Assembly: GCA_945860955.1 (NCBI GenBank)
Contig: CAMATH010000029.1
Span: 1-64,000, forward strand
From: Planctomicrobium piriforme
Lineage (GTDB): Bacteria; Planctomycetota; Planctomycetia; Planctomycetales; Planctomycetaceae
DNA: 64,000 nt
Direction of reading: 5' to 3'
In this document: in pieces, positions 30,341-38,622 of the stretch
How positions within the stretch are numbered: position 1 is the stretch's first letter
Layout of the letters: the number at the start of each line of letters is the position of its first letter
The notes under the pieces: model-generated
Told to the model about the DNA's origin: nothing
What the model saw: only the letters and a program-made list of their open reading frames with translations
Databases searched by the model: none
Program-made: the position numbers and the translations under genes

Positions 30341-31186
30341 TCAATTAAACGCCGAAACCGCGCCCTTTGCCTTGTTCGCGTGTTCGCGCAGAATCGCCCG
30401 CTCTTCTTCCGGGCAATTCTTCAAACATTGCTCCAGCATGGTGAGTGCCGGCCCGGGGCGACCCGCCTTCAGCGACACCAGCGCCCAGTCTCTGCGTTCC
30501 GAATACGCCGACGGATTGAGCGCGAGCAGCCGATGTTGAACTTTCCAGCAGAGCTTCCAGTTCTCGACCTTCGCGGTGATCGCTTTCAGATTGTTCAACA
30601 TCCGCGCCACGATGGGACGGGGGCCGGTCCCCTCCAGCGCTTTCCGGGCCTGGGGCTTTGTCAGATCGTGTTCCGTGACCAAGCGCTCGATGCACTCGGC
30701 GAGCGTCAGAATTCTGCCACCATGGTAGGCATCAATAAAGAACGGCTTGTGCAACGTGTCGTAGCGGGTCAGAAAGTGACCGGGGGCGCAGACACCGCGA
30801 AGTCCAATTCCCGCCTTGTCGGCCACCGCCAAGTACAACACCGCCAGACAAATCGGGATCCCCGTGCGGGTCTCAATCACGCGGTTGAGGTAACTGCCGT
30901 CCGGTGTCTCGTATGCTTCGGGACTGCCGGTGATCTCAAACCGACCGGCGAGGCAGTCGGTCAAAGCCCGCAGAATCGCCTCGTCTCCCGATGCGCGGGC
31001 GATCGGTCCCGAGAGTTCGCCGGCCCGCTCGGCGACCCAGTTCAACACGGGGTCAAACGAGAGGTTGGGATAGGCGTCGCGCGCGAGTTCCAACGCCGCT
31101 CGCGTCAGGTCCACCTCGTCGTCGCGGCGTCCCAGCAATTTGCTGAATTCGCTGTCTTCCGCGAAATCGCCGAGAAAATCGATCAT
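30341..31186 (-). CDS. SirB1/transglutaminase-like TPR protein
   Basis: 281 residues. The core 'YLNRVIETRTGIPICLAVLYLAVADKAGIGLRGVCAPGHFLTRYD' is the SirB1 family (transglutaminase-like core 2), with a candidate Cys in 'GIPICLA' and His in 'PGHFL'. The C-terminal part is TPR-like: 'KLCWKVQHRLLALNPSAYSERRDWALVSLKAGRPGPALTMLEQCLKNCPEEERAI'. There is no signal peptide. The function of the family is uncertain, with some members tied to regulation of virulence or of peptide modification. It is directly upstream of the RT gene on the same strand and could share its promoter, though the structured 246-bp leader separates them. Confidence 0.85.
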   Translation of the reverse strand: MIDFLGDFAEDSEFSKLLGRRDDEVDLTRAALELARDAYPNLSFDPVLNWVAERAGELSGPIARASGDEAILRALTDCLAGRFEITGSPEAYETPDGSYLNRVIETRTGIPICLAVLYLAVADKAGIGLRGVCAPGHFLTRYDTLHKPFFIDAYHGGRILTLAECIERLVTEHDLTKPQARKALEGTGPRPIVARMLNNLKAITAKVENWKLCWKVQHRLLALNPSAYSERRDWALVSLKAGRPGPALTMLEQCLKNCPEEERAILREHANKAKGAVSAFN

Positions 31187-31388
31187 TTGTCACCGTGGTT
31201 GCTGGCCAACGTCTGTGCCGGCCGATCTGGGGATTCTAGTCCGATTCCCCATTCAGGGGTAGATGGAGTTTCGACTCGGGAAGGCCCGTCTTGACAGATC
31301 CCGCCGTTTGTTGCAGAGTCCCGCGTTTCAACACCCGCTGCGGTCCCCGACCGGCCCGCGACGCATGGACGCAGGAGTAGCACAGGTC

Positions 31389-33407
31389 ATGCCGACCGCC
31401 GCCGTCGATTCCCTTCCCCCCGGTACCGACCGGCTTGCCACCGCCGCGTCGACCGTGGCGCGGCTCGCCGCGCAGCGCGGTTCCGAAGCGGACTTCCTGG
31501 CGCAGGTTGTCGAGGAGTTGAAAACCCAGATACCGGTACGGGCGGTCGCGGTCTGGTTGTTGAATTCCCAGGGGGTGTTGTCGCTCGCGACCGAACGTGG
31601 TCTCCCCGACACCGGGATCACGCGCGACCCCCAACGGAGCAAGACCAACATCCGGCGGTTGCTGGATGTGATTCAGGGAGAACAAGCCGCCGCCCATCCC
31701 GAGTCGGCCGTCGTGTCGGGAAGTCCCGTCGCGATGTCGGCCCTATTTGCCCCGCTGCTGGCGCGGGAAAAGTGCCTGGGGGCTGTGCAGATTTTTCTGG
31801 ATGTCGACGATTCCTTTGACCCCCGAAACGACCATCTTCCGTTCGTCGAAGAGACCGCGAGTACTATTGCCTGGTCGCTGGCATGGCGTGAGGAACTCGC
31901 TTCGACGACCGGGCATCTGGCATTCTGGAATCGGTTTGAACGGTCGGTCTCCCACCTGGGACGAACACTCGAGACTCGTCAGGTCGCGGCGGCGGCGGTG
32001 AACGAGGGGCGGCTGTTGCTCGAATGCGATCGGCTCAGCGTGGTGGTTCGACGGGGTCGGTCGGTGAAAGTCTTGGCTGTCACGGGACAAGATCGGCTGC
32101 ATGCCCGGGCGGTTCAAACGCGATCTCTTGCCGATCTGGGAGAAGCGGTGATTTCCGCCGGTCGAACTCTCGACTCGCAATCGGGTGCCGAGGGCTGGCC
32201 CGACGCGATTCAGCGGCAGATGTTCGAACACCTGCGGTCGGCGGGAGCCCGGTCGTTGCGGATTGTTCCGTTGCGTGAACCCGAACCGTTTCACAACGCC
32301 GACGAGCCGAGCGCTCAACACCAGCCGCCGAGCGCACCGGTGTTCGGCGCGATGATCTTCGAACAGTTTTCGTCGGCCTGGCTGACACCGGTCGCCGCCG
32401 AGCGGGGCGATTTGTTCGCCACCCACGTCGCGCGGGCTCTGCACCATGCCCTGTCGCACGAGCAGATTTTCTTGTTGAGGGTCCGGCGCTGGGTGGGTGG
32501 GGGGCTGGAATGGTTCCGTGGCCGAACCGGGGCGATGGTGTGTGCCGGCGTGCTGGTCGCTGTTGTTCTGCTGGCGGGCCTCGCGCTGGTTCCCGCGACC
32601 TATCGCGTGGAGGGACGCGGCAAGCTGATGCCGGCGGTGCAGCGCGATGTCTTCGCACCGCGAGATTCCGAGGTGACCGAACTGGTCGTTCAAGGGGGTG
32701 ACCGGGTCGAGGTGGGGCAACCACTGCTGGTCTTGCGCGACGTTCAACTGGAAACGGAATTGCTCGCGGCCCGCAACCGTCTGACGGAAAAACGACAACA
32801 ACTCGAAGCGCAGCAGGCGGAGATTGACGAATCGACCCGCCGGGGTGGCCGGTCGGACGACGTGGTCCGCTTGCGAGGGAGACAGGCGCAGGCCCGCGTC
32901 GAACTCAGCGCGGCGGTGGAGCGACTTCAATCGCTGGAAGCCGAGCAGGAACGTCTGACACTTCGGGCCCCAATCGCGGGCACGGTTGCGTCGTTTCAAT
33001 TGGAGCAGGAGCTGTTGCATCGGCCGGTTCGGCGGGGTGAGGTGTTATTGCAAGTGATGGATGAAGAATCCAACTGGCACCTGGAACTGACGATCCCCGA
33101 ACATCGCATGGGGCACCTGCTGGCGGCGCGTTTAGAACTTCCGGACGGCCAATTGCCGGTTGAGTTCGTCCTGGCGACGACGCCAGAAACCAGTTATTCG
33201 GGAACACTCGCGGGACTTTCCACGCGGAGCAGTGCCCGCCCGGAGGAAGGGGCGGTGGTCGAGGCTCAGGTGGCGGTCGACGCGGCGAACATCGAACATC
33301 GGCGGATTGGAGCCGAGGCGGTCGCGAAACTCGACTGCGGGCGGAAGTCGCTGTTTTATGTGCTGTTTGGCGACGTCGTGGAGCTTGTTGAGCGGCTGGT
33401 TTGGTGA
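31389..33407 (+). CDS. GAF-domain plus HlyD-type membrane adaptor protein
   Basis: About 672 residues. N-terminal half: GAF-like 'FLAQVVEELKTQIPVRAVAVWLLNSQGVLSLA' and 'FAPLLAREKCLGAVQIFLD'. One membrane segment, 'GAMVCAGVLVAVVLLAGLALVPATY', then a HlyD-type adaptor: 'VEGRGKLMPAVQRDVFAPRDSEVTELVVQGGDRVEVGQPLLVLRD' (lipoyl half), a helical hairpin (LAARNRLTEKRQQLEAQQAEID) and 'LTLRAPIAGTVASF'. It should sit in the inner membrane and link an exporter to the outer envelope. GAF on the cytoplasmic side is unusual. The exporter gene is not adjacent. Start: ATG at 31389 with AGGAG 11 bases upstream; ATG at 31365 is possible. Confidence 0.8.
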   Translation: MPTAAVDSLPPGTDRLATAASTVARLAAQRGSEADFLAQVVEELKTQIPVRAVAVWLLNSQGVLSLATERGLPDTGITRDPQRSKTNIRRLLDVIQGEQAAAHPESAVVSGSPVAMSALFAPLLAREKCLGAVQIFLDVDDSFDPRNDHLPFVEETASTIAWSLAWREELASTTGHLAFWNRFERSVSHLGRTLETRQVAAAAVNEGRLLLECDRLSVVVRRGRSVKVLAVTGQDRLHARAVQTRSLADLGEAVISAGRTLDSQSGAEGWPDAIQRQMFEHLRSAGARSLRIVPLREPEPFHNADEPSAQHQPPSAPVFGAMIFEQFSSAWLTPVAAERGDLFATHVARALHHALSHEQIFLLRVRRWVGGGLEWFRGRTGAMVCAGVLVAVVLLAGLALVPATYRVEGRGKLMPAVQRDVFAPRDSEVTELVVQGGDRVEVGQPLLVLRDVQLETELLAARNRLTEKRQQLEAQQAEIDESTRRGGRSDDVVRLRGRQAQARVELSAAVERLQSLEAEQERLTLRAPIAGTVASFQLEQELLHRPVRRGEVLLQVMDEESNWHLELTIPEHRMGHLLAARLELPDGQLPVEFVLATTPETSYSGTLAGLSTRSSARPEEGAVVEAQVAVDAANIEHRRIGAEAVAKLDCGRKSLFYVLFGDVVELVERLVW

Positions 33408-33420
33408 AGTGGACCCGTAG

Positions 33421-33438
33421 CGTGGATTTGAATCCACG
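33421..33438. terminator. short perfect hairpin after the HlyD-type gene
   Basis: CGTGGATT and AATCCACG form an 8-bp stem with a 2-base loop, 14 bases after the stop codon. No T tract follows, so it may be only a weak terminator or an mRNA-stabilising hairpin. Confidence 0.4.
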
Positions 33439-33521
33439 CGTATCTCCCCAAGCGTGCCGCGTGCGAACGAGAGAATTGCTCTCGCGCCGTGCTGGCGGCC
33501 AAAGTTGCGACAAAAAGCCCA

Positions 33522-33576
33522 AGCCGCGCCCGTCAGGAAGCGGTAGTCGATCACCGCTTCCTAACGGGCGCGGCTC
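33522..33576. repeat. repeat family R4, inverted pair
   Basis: GCCGCGCCCGTCAGGAAGCG faces CGCTTCCTAACGGGCGCGGC around an 11-base loop: a stem of about 20 bp. It lies just beyond the end of the phage-like module and could end its transcript. Confidence 0.75.
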
Positions 33577-33624
33577 GGTGCCAACACCTCGTTTTCTGCC
33601 GACTGGAGAATCGTCGCGACGGCC

Positions 33625-33906
33625 TCAATCGGCAGACCCCGGGTGGGCGTTCGTCCTGGTCCCAGAGGAAGACTCCTGGTTGTCGTTCCTCGGCGAAGGA
33701 TTGTTTCGGGCTGGCCAGCGTTTGTGTGGCGAGTGTTCGCGCGAGGTGACACGCGACTGTTTGCACCCTTCCACCCGGCAATAGCGGTATTGCACGGTTC
33801 CCAGGGTCCGCCCGACCAGTAGGGCGAGGCCGTGGTCCGGACAGACCGGCCGTTCCAAGGACTGTCGGTTGGTTTTGGTTGTTCCGCTCCGTTCGTTTCT
33901 CATCAT
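33625..33906 (-). CDS. small zinc-ribbon-like protein at the end of module B
   Basis: 93 residues, starting MMRNERSG. 'CPDHGLALL' and 'YCRVEGC' give a C-x-x-H ... C-x4-C set that could bind zinc, as in small phage transcription or DNA-binding proteins. The C-terminal third is polar and probably disordered. Start: ATG at 33906 overlaps the stop of the upstream gene (ATGATGA arrangement) and has AGGAG in front, so translation is coupled. Its position after the terminase genes suggests membership of the phage-like operon. The function is unknown. Confidence 0.6.
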   Translation of the reverse strand: MMRNERSGTTKTNRQSLERPVCPDHGLALLVGRTLGTVQYRYCRVEGCKQSRVTSREHSPHKRWPARNNPSPRNDNQESSSGTRTNAHPGSAD

Positions 33907-34355
33907 CGCTCCTGTTTGTTGTTCAAGTGTTCCATCAAGCCGTCGGTCATCCAGCGCTCGGGGGAGGTTTTGCCGAGCTGTCGCACGATTTCGTCGTGAT
34001 ACTCGGCGGAGCACCAGTCACCCAACCGTCGTTGGTCGCGCCGCCGCCTTACCTCGGCCTCGACCACCCGTTTTCCGGATGAGATCCGCAAGCCGAGACA
34101 CCAGGTCCGGGCCAGTTCCCAGGCCGACCGTTCTCCCGGATCTCCGCCGTCGGTCCATCCCGGTCGGCAGCGCTGGGCGGGACGAAAAACCCCCTCGACC
34201 CGCAAATGAAATTCGATCCCACGCTCGCCATCCTCCACCCGGATTTCACGGTCGAACATCTCTGATGTCCACGTAGTGTAGATCTGTACAAAGTCGGTGT
34301 CAACTGGGAATTTGTGCTTCGGGGAATTCGGATATTCGCGGGTCGCGGGAACCAA
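33903..34355 (-). CDS. hypothetical protein of module B; 5' end uncertain, perhaps disrupted
   Basis: About 150 residues from a TTG at 34355. The frame stays open to an ATG at 34601, but that stretch lies inside two repeat elements (34403-34780 and 34506-34630), so the native start was probably lost or replaced. Visible sequence: 'VDTDFVQIYTTWTSEMFDREIRVEDGERGIEFHLRVEGVFRPAQRC' (strand-rich), then 'SAWELARTWCLGLRIS' and a basic segment 'KRVVEAEVRRRRDQRR'. No known family is recognised. It overlaps the next gene by four bases. It may be a decaying phage gene; the product from 34601 would be 232 residues. Confidence 0.5.
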   Translation of the reverse strand: MVPATREYPNSPKHKFPVDTDFVQIYTTWTSEMFDREIRVEDGERGIEFHLRVEGVFRPAQRCRPGWTDGGDPGERSAWELARTWCLGLRISSGKRVVEAEVRRRRDQRRLGDWCSAEYHDEIVRQLGKTSPERWMTDGLMEHLNNKQER

Positions 34356-34402
34356 TGCGTAACCGCTAACCAGACCACGTAAACGGGCAAAATCCGACTC
34401 GA

Positions 34403-34780
34403 TGGGAGGGCGAACGTCCTCGTGAGCCGCCAGTGTGCGATCAACCACCAAGGACCGCCCTCTGGGCAGCGCTCGGCATCCAACCGAACCATGTTGTCGA
34501 ATTGATACCTCGCACGGCCGGAAACGAGACAATTTCGGGGAGCCGCGCCCGTCATTAAGCGGGAGTCTGATACCGCTTCCTGATGGGCGCGGCTCCATCA
34601 AAATGTCTCAACGCGGGCCGCGCGGTGTAGAAATCGACGTCGTGGACACCCCAAGCACGCGTTTGGACCACCGCGAATCCAGCGGTGGCTTCCGTGGGAA
34701 CTCGGATCGACGGCCGCCCGGAGAACGTCGTTTTTGCACTCGAAAGCACACTGGCGGCTCGGCAGGAGCCTCGCCCTCCC
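34403..34780. mobile_element. MITE-like element with terminal inverted repeats (interrupted copy)
   Basis: Ends GGGAGGGCGA...CGTGAGCC and GGCTCGGCAGGAGCCTCGCC...CTCCC are near inverted repeats. The interior matches 53797-54046 in reverse orientation almost base for base, except for an extra 125 bp at 34506-34630. Without that insert it is about 253 bp, like the other copy. No transposase is encoded, so movement would be in trans. Confidence 0.75.
34506..34630. mobile_element. nested insert carrying an R4 hairpin
   Basis: This 125-bp block is absent from the 53.8-kb copy of the surrounding element, where GTTGTCGAATTG runs straight into AAATCGATG. The insert contains the R4 inverted pair at 34540-34595. 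It shows directly that the R4-bearing sequence can be inserted. No clear target duplication is seen. Confidence 0.7.
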
Positions 34781-34789
34781 ATGACGTGT

Positions 34790-36205
34790 CTACTCCAACG
34801 ACCACCCCCGTGGATCGCAGACGTGAAACCCCATCACATCGGGGGACAACACGCCGCGTAACGAGAACTCCAGCGCGTCGGGACCGTCGTCGTGTCGGCC
34901 GGCGGGAAATTCGCGGAGTTGTCGCACCAGCAGTTCCGTCCCTGGCGAACGCACGAACCGGAATTCCCGATTCCGCAGAAACCGTCCCAGGCGCGACAGG
35001 CGGATCGGCTTGGGGACCAGATTCAGCGCGGTGGTCACTGTCACCTCTTCCAGTCCGCGAATCGCGAGTTGCTGCTGAATCTCCTTCTGAAGCAACGTGC
35101 CATAGAGATTCGATTCGACCGCGAGCGTTCGCGCCCGGTGCTTCTCGAGAAGATCCAGGGTTCGCGCCACGAAGAGCTCGGGCGGACGTCTCTCCAGAAT
35201 CGCGTCGACCCAGTAGAGATTGTCCGAGACCCCCAAGAAGACGGCGGCGGAATAGTCGCCTGAGGTGGCACCGGTCGCCGGGTCGCAACCGACCACCGAG
35301 CGCTCAAATCTGGGGGGACACTCATCGACAAACAGCGAGTCGGGAAAGTAGTCGGCCGGCCACTGCGCCACTGACCCCCGACCGGGATCCTGCTGGTACA
35401 GCGCGTCCCACCATTGGTCATCCAGGTTTTTGCGATGCCGAGACAGCCGGTCCAACGGCCACCGCTCGGGCCACAACGCGTCCCCCGGACGTCGACCAAG
35501 TGAGTCGCGGGTGGTCGCGTGCGCAGGGAGGTGCAACCGCGTGATCGCGTGCCCTTCGGGATCCTCGGAATTGGCGATCAGCCGGCCGGTCAGGTCGTCG
35601 GCGTGCCAGCGGGTGGCAATGATGATCGCGCACCCGCCCGGCTCAATGCGGGTGCTGGCGGTCGACTGCCACCAGTCCCACAGCTTGTCGCGAATGGTTT
35701 CACTCTGGGCGTCTTCGGCGTTCTTGATCGGGTCATCAATGATGAGCAGATGCGCGCCGCGGCCGGTCATCGGTCCGCCGGCCCCCGCGGTCAACATCCC
35801 TCCCGCGCGACCGTCGATTCCCCAATCGTTGGCGGCCCGCACATCGTCGCGGACGGCGACATCGAAGAGTTTCGGTCCCCACTGTTCGAGAACTTCCCGG
35901 GCGCGACGTCCCCAGGAACGGGCGAAGTGTGCCTCGTAGCCGGCGAGCATCACCTGCTTGTCGGGATAGACTCCCAGAAACCACGCCGGCAGGTATTTGC
36001 TCACCAGCTCGGATTTTCCGTGCCGGGGTGGGGCCTCGATCACCAAGAGCTGGGGACCGCCACCGACAACTGTTTTCATAATCGCCCGGTCAATCTCCAG
36101 CAGATGTTTCGCCAGCTTCCATTGCCCCTGCGACGCTGTCCGCGCAAACAACGCCGGTGTCGCAATCGAGGCCACGCGCTCGGCAATACTCGAGATAGTC
36201 GTCAT
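34790..36205 (-). CDS. phage terminase large subunit
   Basis: 471 residues. It is the ATP-driven DNA packaging motor and nuclease. Walker A-like 'EAPPRHGKSELVSK', Walker B 'LLIIDDPIKNAED', 'IIIATRWHADD' (motif III/C-type segment), and the nuclease start 'VGCDPATGATSGDYSAAVFLG', with a late 'DGPDALEFSL' Asp. Start: ATG at 36205, overlapping the preceding gene by 116 bp, which keeps the usual 50 residues before the Walker motif; ATG at 36079 would be a shorter alternative. The expected downstream portal is not here but at 4123-5595. A mobile element follows the stop. Confidence 0.88.
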   Translation of the reverse strand: MTTISSIAERVASIATPALFARTASQGQWKLAKHLLEIDRAIMKTVVGGGPQLLVIEAPPRHGKSELVSKYLPAWFLGVYPDKQVMLAGYEAHFARSWGRRAREVLEQWGPKLFDVAVRDDVRAANDWGIDGRAGGMLTAGAGGPMTGRGAHLLIIDDPIKNAEDAQSETIRDKLWDWWQSTASTRIEPGGCAIIIATRWHADDLTGRLIANSEDPEGHAITRLHLPAHATTRDSLGRRPGDALWPERWPLDRLSRHRKNLDDQWWDALYQQDPGRGSVAQWPADYFPDSLFVDECPPRFERSVVGCDPATGATSGDYSAAVFLGVSDNLYWVDAILERRPPELFVARTLDLLEKHRARTLAVESNLYGTLLQKEIQQQLAIRGLEEVTVTTALNLVPKPIRLSRLGRFLRNREFRFVRSPGTELLVRQLREFPAGRHDDGPDALEFSLRGVLSPDVMGFHVCDPRGWSLE

Positions 36206-36587
36206 GTTTCAAAACCTCGGCAAGGACGTCCTGTATGCTCACAGTGGGTCCGGTGGTTTGCGTGTGTGAATCGCCGGCGGACTCCACAGCGTCGCCCAGC
36301 GTGTCGGAACCCCGGCTGGTTTTCAGCGCGAGTGAAATCGCCCAGGAATCGCCGTTCTTGATGGCGGCACGCAACCGCAACACCGCCATCTCGAACAGTT
36401 CCGCCCGGATCGCATCCCGCTCGGCACGCAAGCGGGGAGATTCGGCGATGCGTTTCAACAACCCCTCGGGCACACATCCCAGTTTGCGAGCGGCCAGAAC
36501 CGGTTGACCCGCGGTGAGCAACAACGCCGCGATGATCTCATCATCACTCGGTCCGCGCTCCTCTGGCCAGGATTCACCGGACCTCAT
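36090..36587 (-). CDS. putative terminase small subunit
   Basis: 165 residues, starting MRSGESWPEE. Residues 15-85 look like a helical DNA-recognition region: 'DDEIIAALLLTAGQPVLAARKLGCVPEGLLKRIAESPRLRAERDAIRAELFEMAVLRLRAAIKNGD' is the usual form of small terminase or helix-turn-helix terminase partners. 'GDSWAISLALKTSRG' continues the family pattern. The start overlaps the upstream stop (ATGA) so translation is coupled. Its place immediately before terL supports the call. The C-terminus overlaps the start of terL by 116 bp, more than usual. Confidence 0.7.
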   Translation of the reverse strand: MRSGESWPEERGPSDDEIIAALLLTAGQPVLAARKLGCVPEGLLKRIAESPRLRAERDAIRAELFEMAVLRLRAAIKNGDSWAISLALKTSRGSDTLGDAVESAGDSHTQTTGPTVSIQDVLAEVLKHDDYLEYCRARGLDCDTGVVCADSVAGAMEAGETSAGD

Positions 36588-37741
36588 GGGGCGCTCCTGT
36601 TGGGAAAGGGGTCGGCGTCGGGGGAGTCGGAAATCAAACCGAACAGGCGCGCGGACATTCGGTCGGCGGGACCGATGTATTGGAATCCCGCCGTCAGTCG
36701 CCCGAGCGCAGCCGTGCGGTTGAAGGTGGCATGTTTCCCCTCGGTCCGATGCCCCAACGAGGGAGCGCGGCGCAGTTCCCAGAGCGGGCTGCGCACGCGA
36801 TGTGCGATCATTCCCGGATGTGAGGTGACACTGCAATACCGCTTCCCCGTCGCGCGGTGCATGGCGGCGACGAACTCGCTGAGTGCGTGACCGATGCCAA
36901 CCCCTTGAAAATCGGGGAGGCAGACCGTGCGGTGTTCGCGCCACAAGCCGCCTCCCGCGCCGGGCTGACTGAGTACCGCGGTGAAGGCGGCCGGCCTCCC
37001 ATCACACAGCGCCACGAAACACCGCGACGACTTGTGCAGACCACCGCTCAGATAATGATGCGAACGGAACAGGTTCCAAGCCGAGGAATGCGCGCGGACC
37101 ACGTCGAGCCGAACCCGGGGGCGTCGTTGAAGAGACCTCCATTCGAACCGATTCGATGAAGGATCGAACAGCCAGTCGGGCTGGAGCCAGTCGATGACAT
37201 CGTAATGGCAACCTACGGCGACGAGTTTTCGATTCGAACCGCGTACGGTCCGGGCGATCGCCGCGCTGCCAATGCGGGCGACCGTGCGATCGACGACCGA
37301 CGTGAATTCATCAATGACCGCCAGTTCAGGGCTTTCCGCGAGCGCGCGGGCGATGGTCGCACGGAATTGTTCGCCGGTCGAGAGGGTGGCGAACGGTCGC
37401 AACCACGCCGGGGGAGACGAAAAGCCGACGCTCGAAAGCAAACCGGTGATCTCTTTGATTCCCAAGGAAGCGGGGAATCCGTCGACCAAAGACCGGTCGG
37501 GTGGCCAATCGTATCCGCTGACGATCGCCGACCCGAATAGTTCGCGTGCGAGGGTGGATTTGCCACAGCCAGAGGGGCCGACGATCAGGCCGATCTGCCA
37601 GGGGCGCTCTTCGATCGGCAATTCGACGGTCCAGCGTTGTTCGCTGCGTTGTGAGGGAGGGATATCGAACAGCCCCTCGAGTTGGGCCACGCGGGGGGTG
37701 CGGAGGATGAGAGAGGATTTCAGGCAATCAACGCGCGGCAT
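36584..37741 (-). CDS. ABC-type ATPase fused to GNAT acetyltransferase-like domain (COG2401 type)
   Basis: 385 residues. ABC half: Walker A 'GPSGCGKST' (55-63), a degenerate signature 'LSTGEQFR' (120-127), Walker B 'LAVIDEF' (140-146) and 'AVGCHYDVIDWL' in the switch position. GNAT-like half (about 215-340): 'HYLSGGLHKSSRCFVAL', 'VCLPDFQGVGIGHALSEFVAAM' (acetyl-CoA loop), then 'SHPGMI' and a conserved C-terminal 'AGFQYIGP'. This fusion, COG2401, occurs in phage-like loci. It has no membrane partner, so it is not a transporter. The GNAT half might modify DNA or a virion protein, by comparison with Mom of phage Mu; that is speculation. Overlaps the next gene by four bases. Confidence 0.75.
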   Translation of the reverse strand: MPRVDCLKSSLILRTPRVAQLEGLFDIPPSQRSEQRWTVELPIEERPWQIGLIVGPSGCGKSTLARELFGSAIVSGYDWPPDRSLVDGFPASLGIKEITGLLSSVGFSSPPAWLRPFATLSTGEQFRATIARALAESPELAVIDEFTSVVDRTVARIGSAAIARTVRGSNRKLVAVGCHYDVIDWLQPDWLFDPSSNRFEWRSLQRRPRVRLDVVRAHSSAWNLFRSHHYLSGGLHKSSRCFVALCDGRPAAFTAVLSQPGAGGGLWREHRTVCLPDFQGVGIGHALSEFVAAMHRATGKRYCSVTSHPGMIAHRVRSPLWELRRAPSLGHRTEGKHATFNRTAALGRLTAGFQYIGPADRMSARLFGLISDSPDADPFPNRSAP

Positions 37742-38325
37742 GAGAGTCCCTCGGCGGCAAAGCGTTCGAGCAGGGTCAGTTGTTGGGCCTCGTTTTCACA
37801 GTCAATGAGGACGCAATAGCGTGAAGGAAGCGCGTCGCCCGGTGGAGATTGCACCGCCGGCGGGGTGGCTGCGGTTTCAGGCGGTGGCGGATCGCGCTGA
37901 AGGTCATCGACGGCCCGTTCCCATTCGCCCGCGAGCGCGTCGATCACTTCGGACCGGTCGAACTGTACGCAGTCGAGGAGGGTGTCGAGTTCCTGGGATT
38001 CGACGCCGGCGAGAGCCGCCAGCGGGTCGAGCGTGACCAGCAACTTGTCCGCCTCGGCTTCGGTGAGATCGAGAACCAGGACGGGGACGAGGGCTTTGGG
38101 AGTGGTCTCGGCACGCAGGTGACCATCGATCAACTGGAGCCGGCCGTCGGGAAGTTCACGGGCGAGCAACGCGTCGGCGTAACCGATTTCGGCGAGCAGG
38201 CATTTGAGCGCGGTGCGCTGGCCGGCGGGATGCGTGCGCCAGTTGTGAGGATGCGGAACGAGGTCGGCGGCGCGGACCCGACGAAGTTCACGGATGCGAT
38301 CGCGAATGGGGGGGAGGCGGGGCAT
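37720..38325 (-). CDS. ParB-like nuclease-domain protein
   Basis: 201 residues, starting MPRLPPIRDRIREL. 'LVPHPHNWRTHPAGQRTALKCLLAEIGYADALLARELPDGRLQLIDGHLRAETTP' is the ParB/Srx fold signature with 'GHLRAE' for nucleotide binding, and 'VPVLVLDLTEAEADKLLVTLDPLAALAG' follows as in phage ParB-like proteins. CTP binding or nuclease activity is possible; in phages such genes often sit beside DNA modification or packaging genes. Start: ATG at 38325; the upstream extension reads through repeat DNA. It overlaps the ABC-GNAT gene by 22 bp. No ParA is present, so chromosome segregation is unlikely. Confidence 0.82.
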   Translation of the reverse strand: MPRLPPIRDRIRELRRVRAADLVPHPHNWRTHPAGQRTALKCLLAEIGYADALLARELPDGRLQLIDGHLRAETTPKALVPVLVLDLTEAEADKLLVTLDPLAALAGVESQELDTLLDCVQFDRSEVIDALAGEWERAVDDLQRDPPPPETAATPPAVQSPPGDALPSRYCVLIDCENEAQQLTLLERFAAEGLSCRALIA

Positions 38326-38622
38326 GGGGGCGAGGGATGAAGGCGGAGGGATGAAGGCGGAGGGATGAAGGATGAAGTACGGGGGCACGTTGTTGGACGG
38401 GGGGGGCGATGGGATTCGCGCCCTCGTTCCCAAGCTCTGCTTGGGAACGCATCGTCCGAAGCTCTGCTTCGCGAGAGCATCGCAAAGAGTGTTGACGCCA
38501 CCACCGAATTGTTTGCCGCCCGAAGCAGAGCTTCGGAAGGGTGCGTTCCCAAGGAGACCTTGGGAACGAGATCTGTTTCCCTGTGAGACCATCATGTTCT
38601 GATTTCGTGCCACAGCGTGACT
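38326..38622. repeat. repeat-rich spacer inside module B
   Basis: Contains two GAGGGATGAAGGCGGAGGGA tandem units (38335-38370) and pairs of 'CCAAGCTCTGCTTGGGAACG'-type and 'CGAAGCTCTGCTTCG'-type palindromes at 38428-38480 and 38515-38570, in inverted arrangement. These resemble host repeat families. No gene is supported. Confidence 0.65.

Noticed and set aside
34435-35544. A 369-residue plus-strand ORF over the mobile element and terL
   Set aside because: Antisense to terL with low-complexity Arg/Pro/Ser composition; terL itself has clear motifs.
36588-36944. Upstream extension of the terminase small subunit to 36944
   Set aside because: It lies inside the ABC-GNAT gene in another frame; the ATG at 36587 overlaps that gene's stop as expected for coupled translation.
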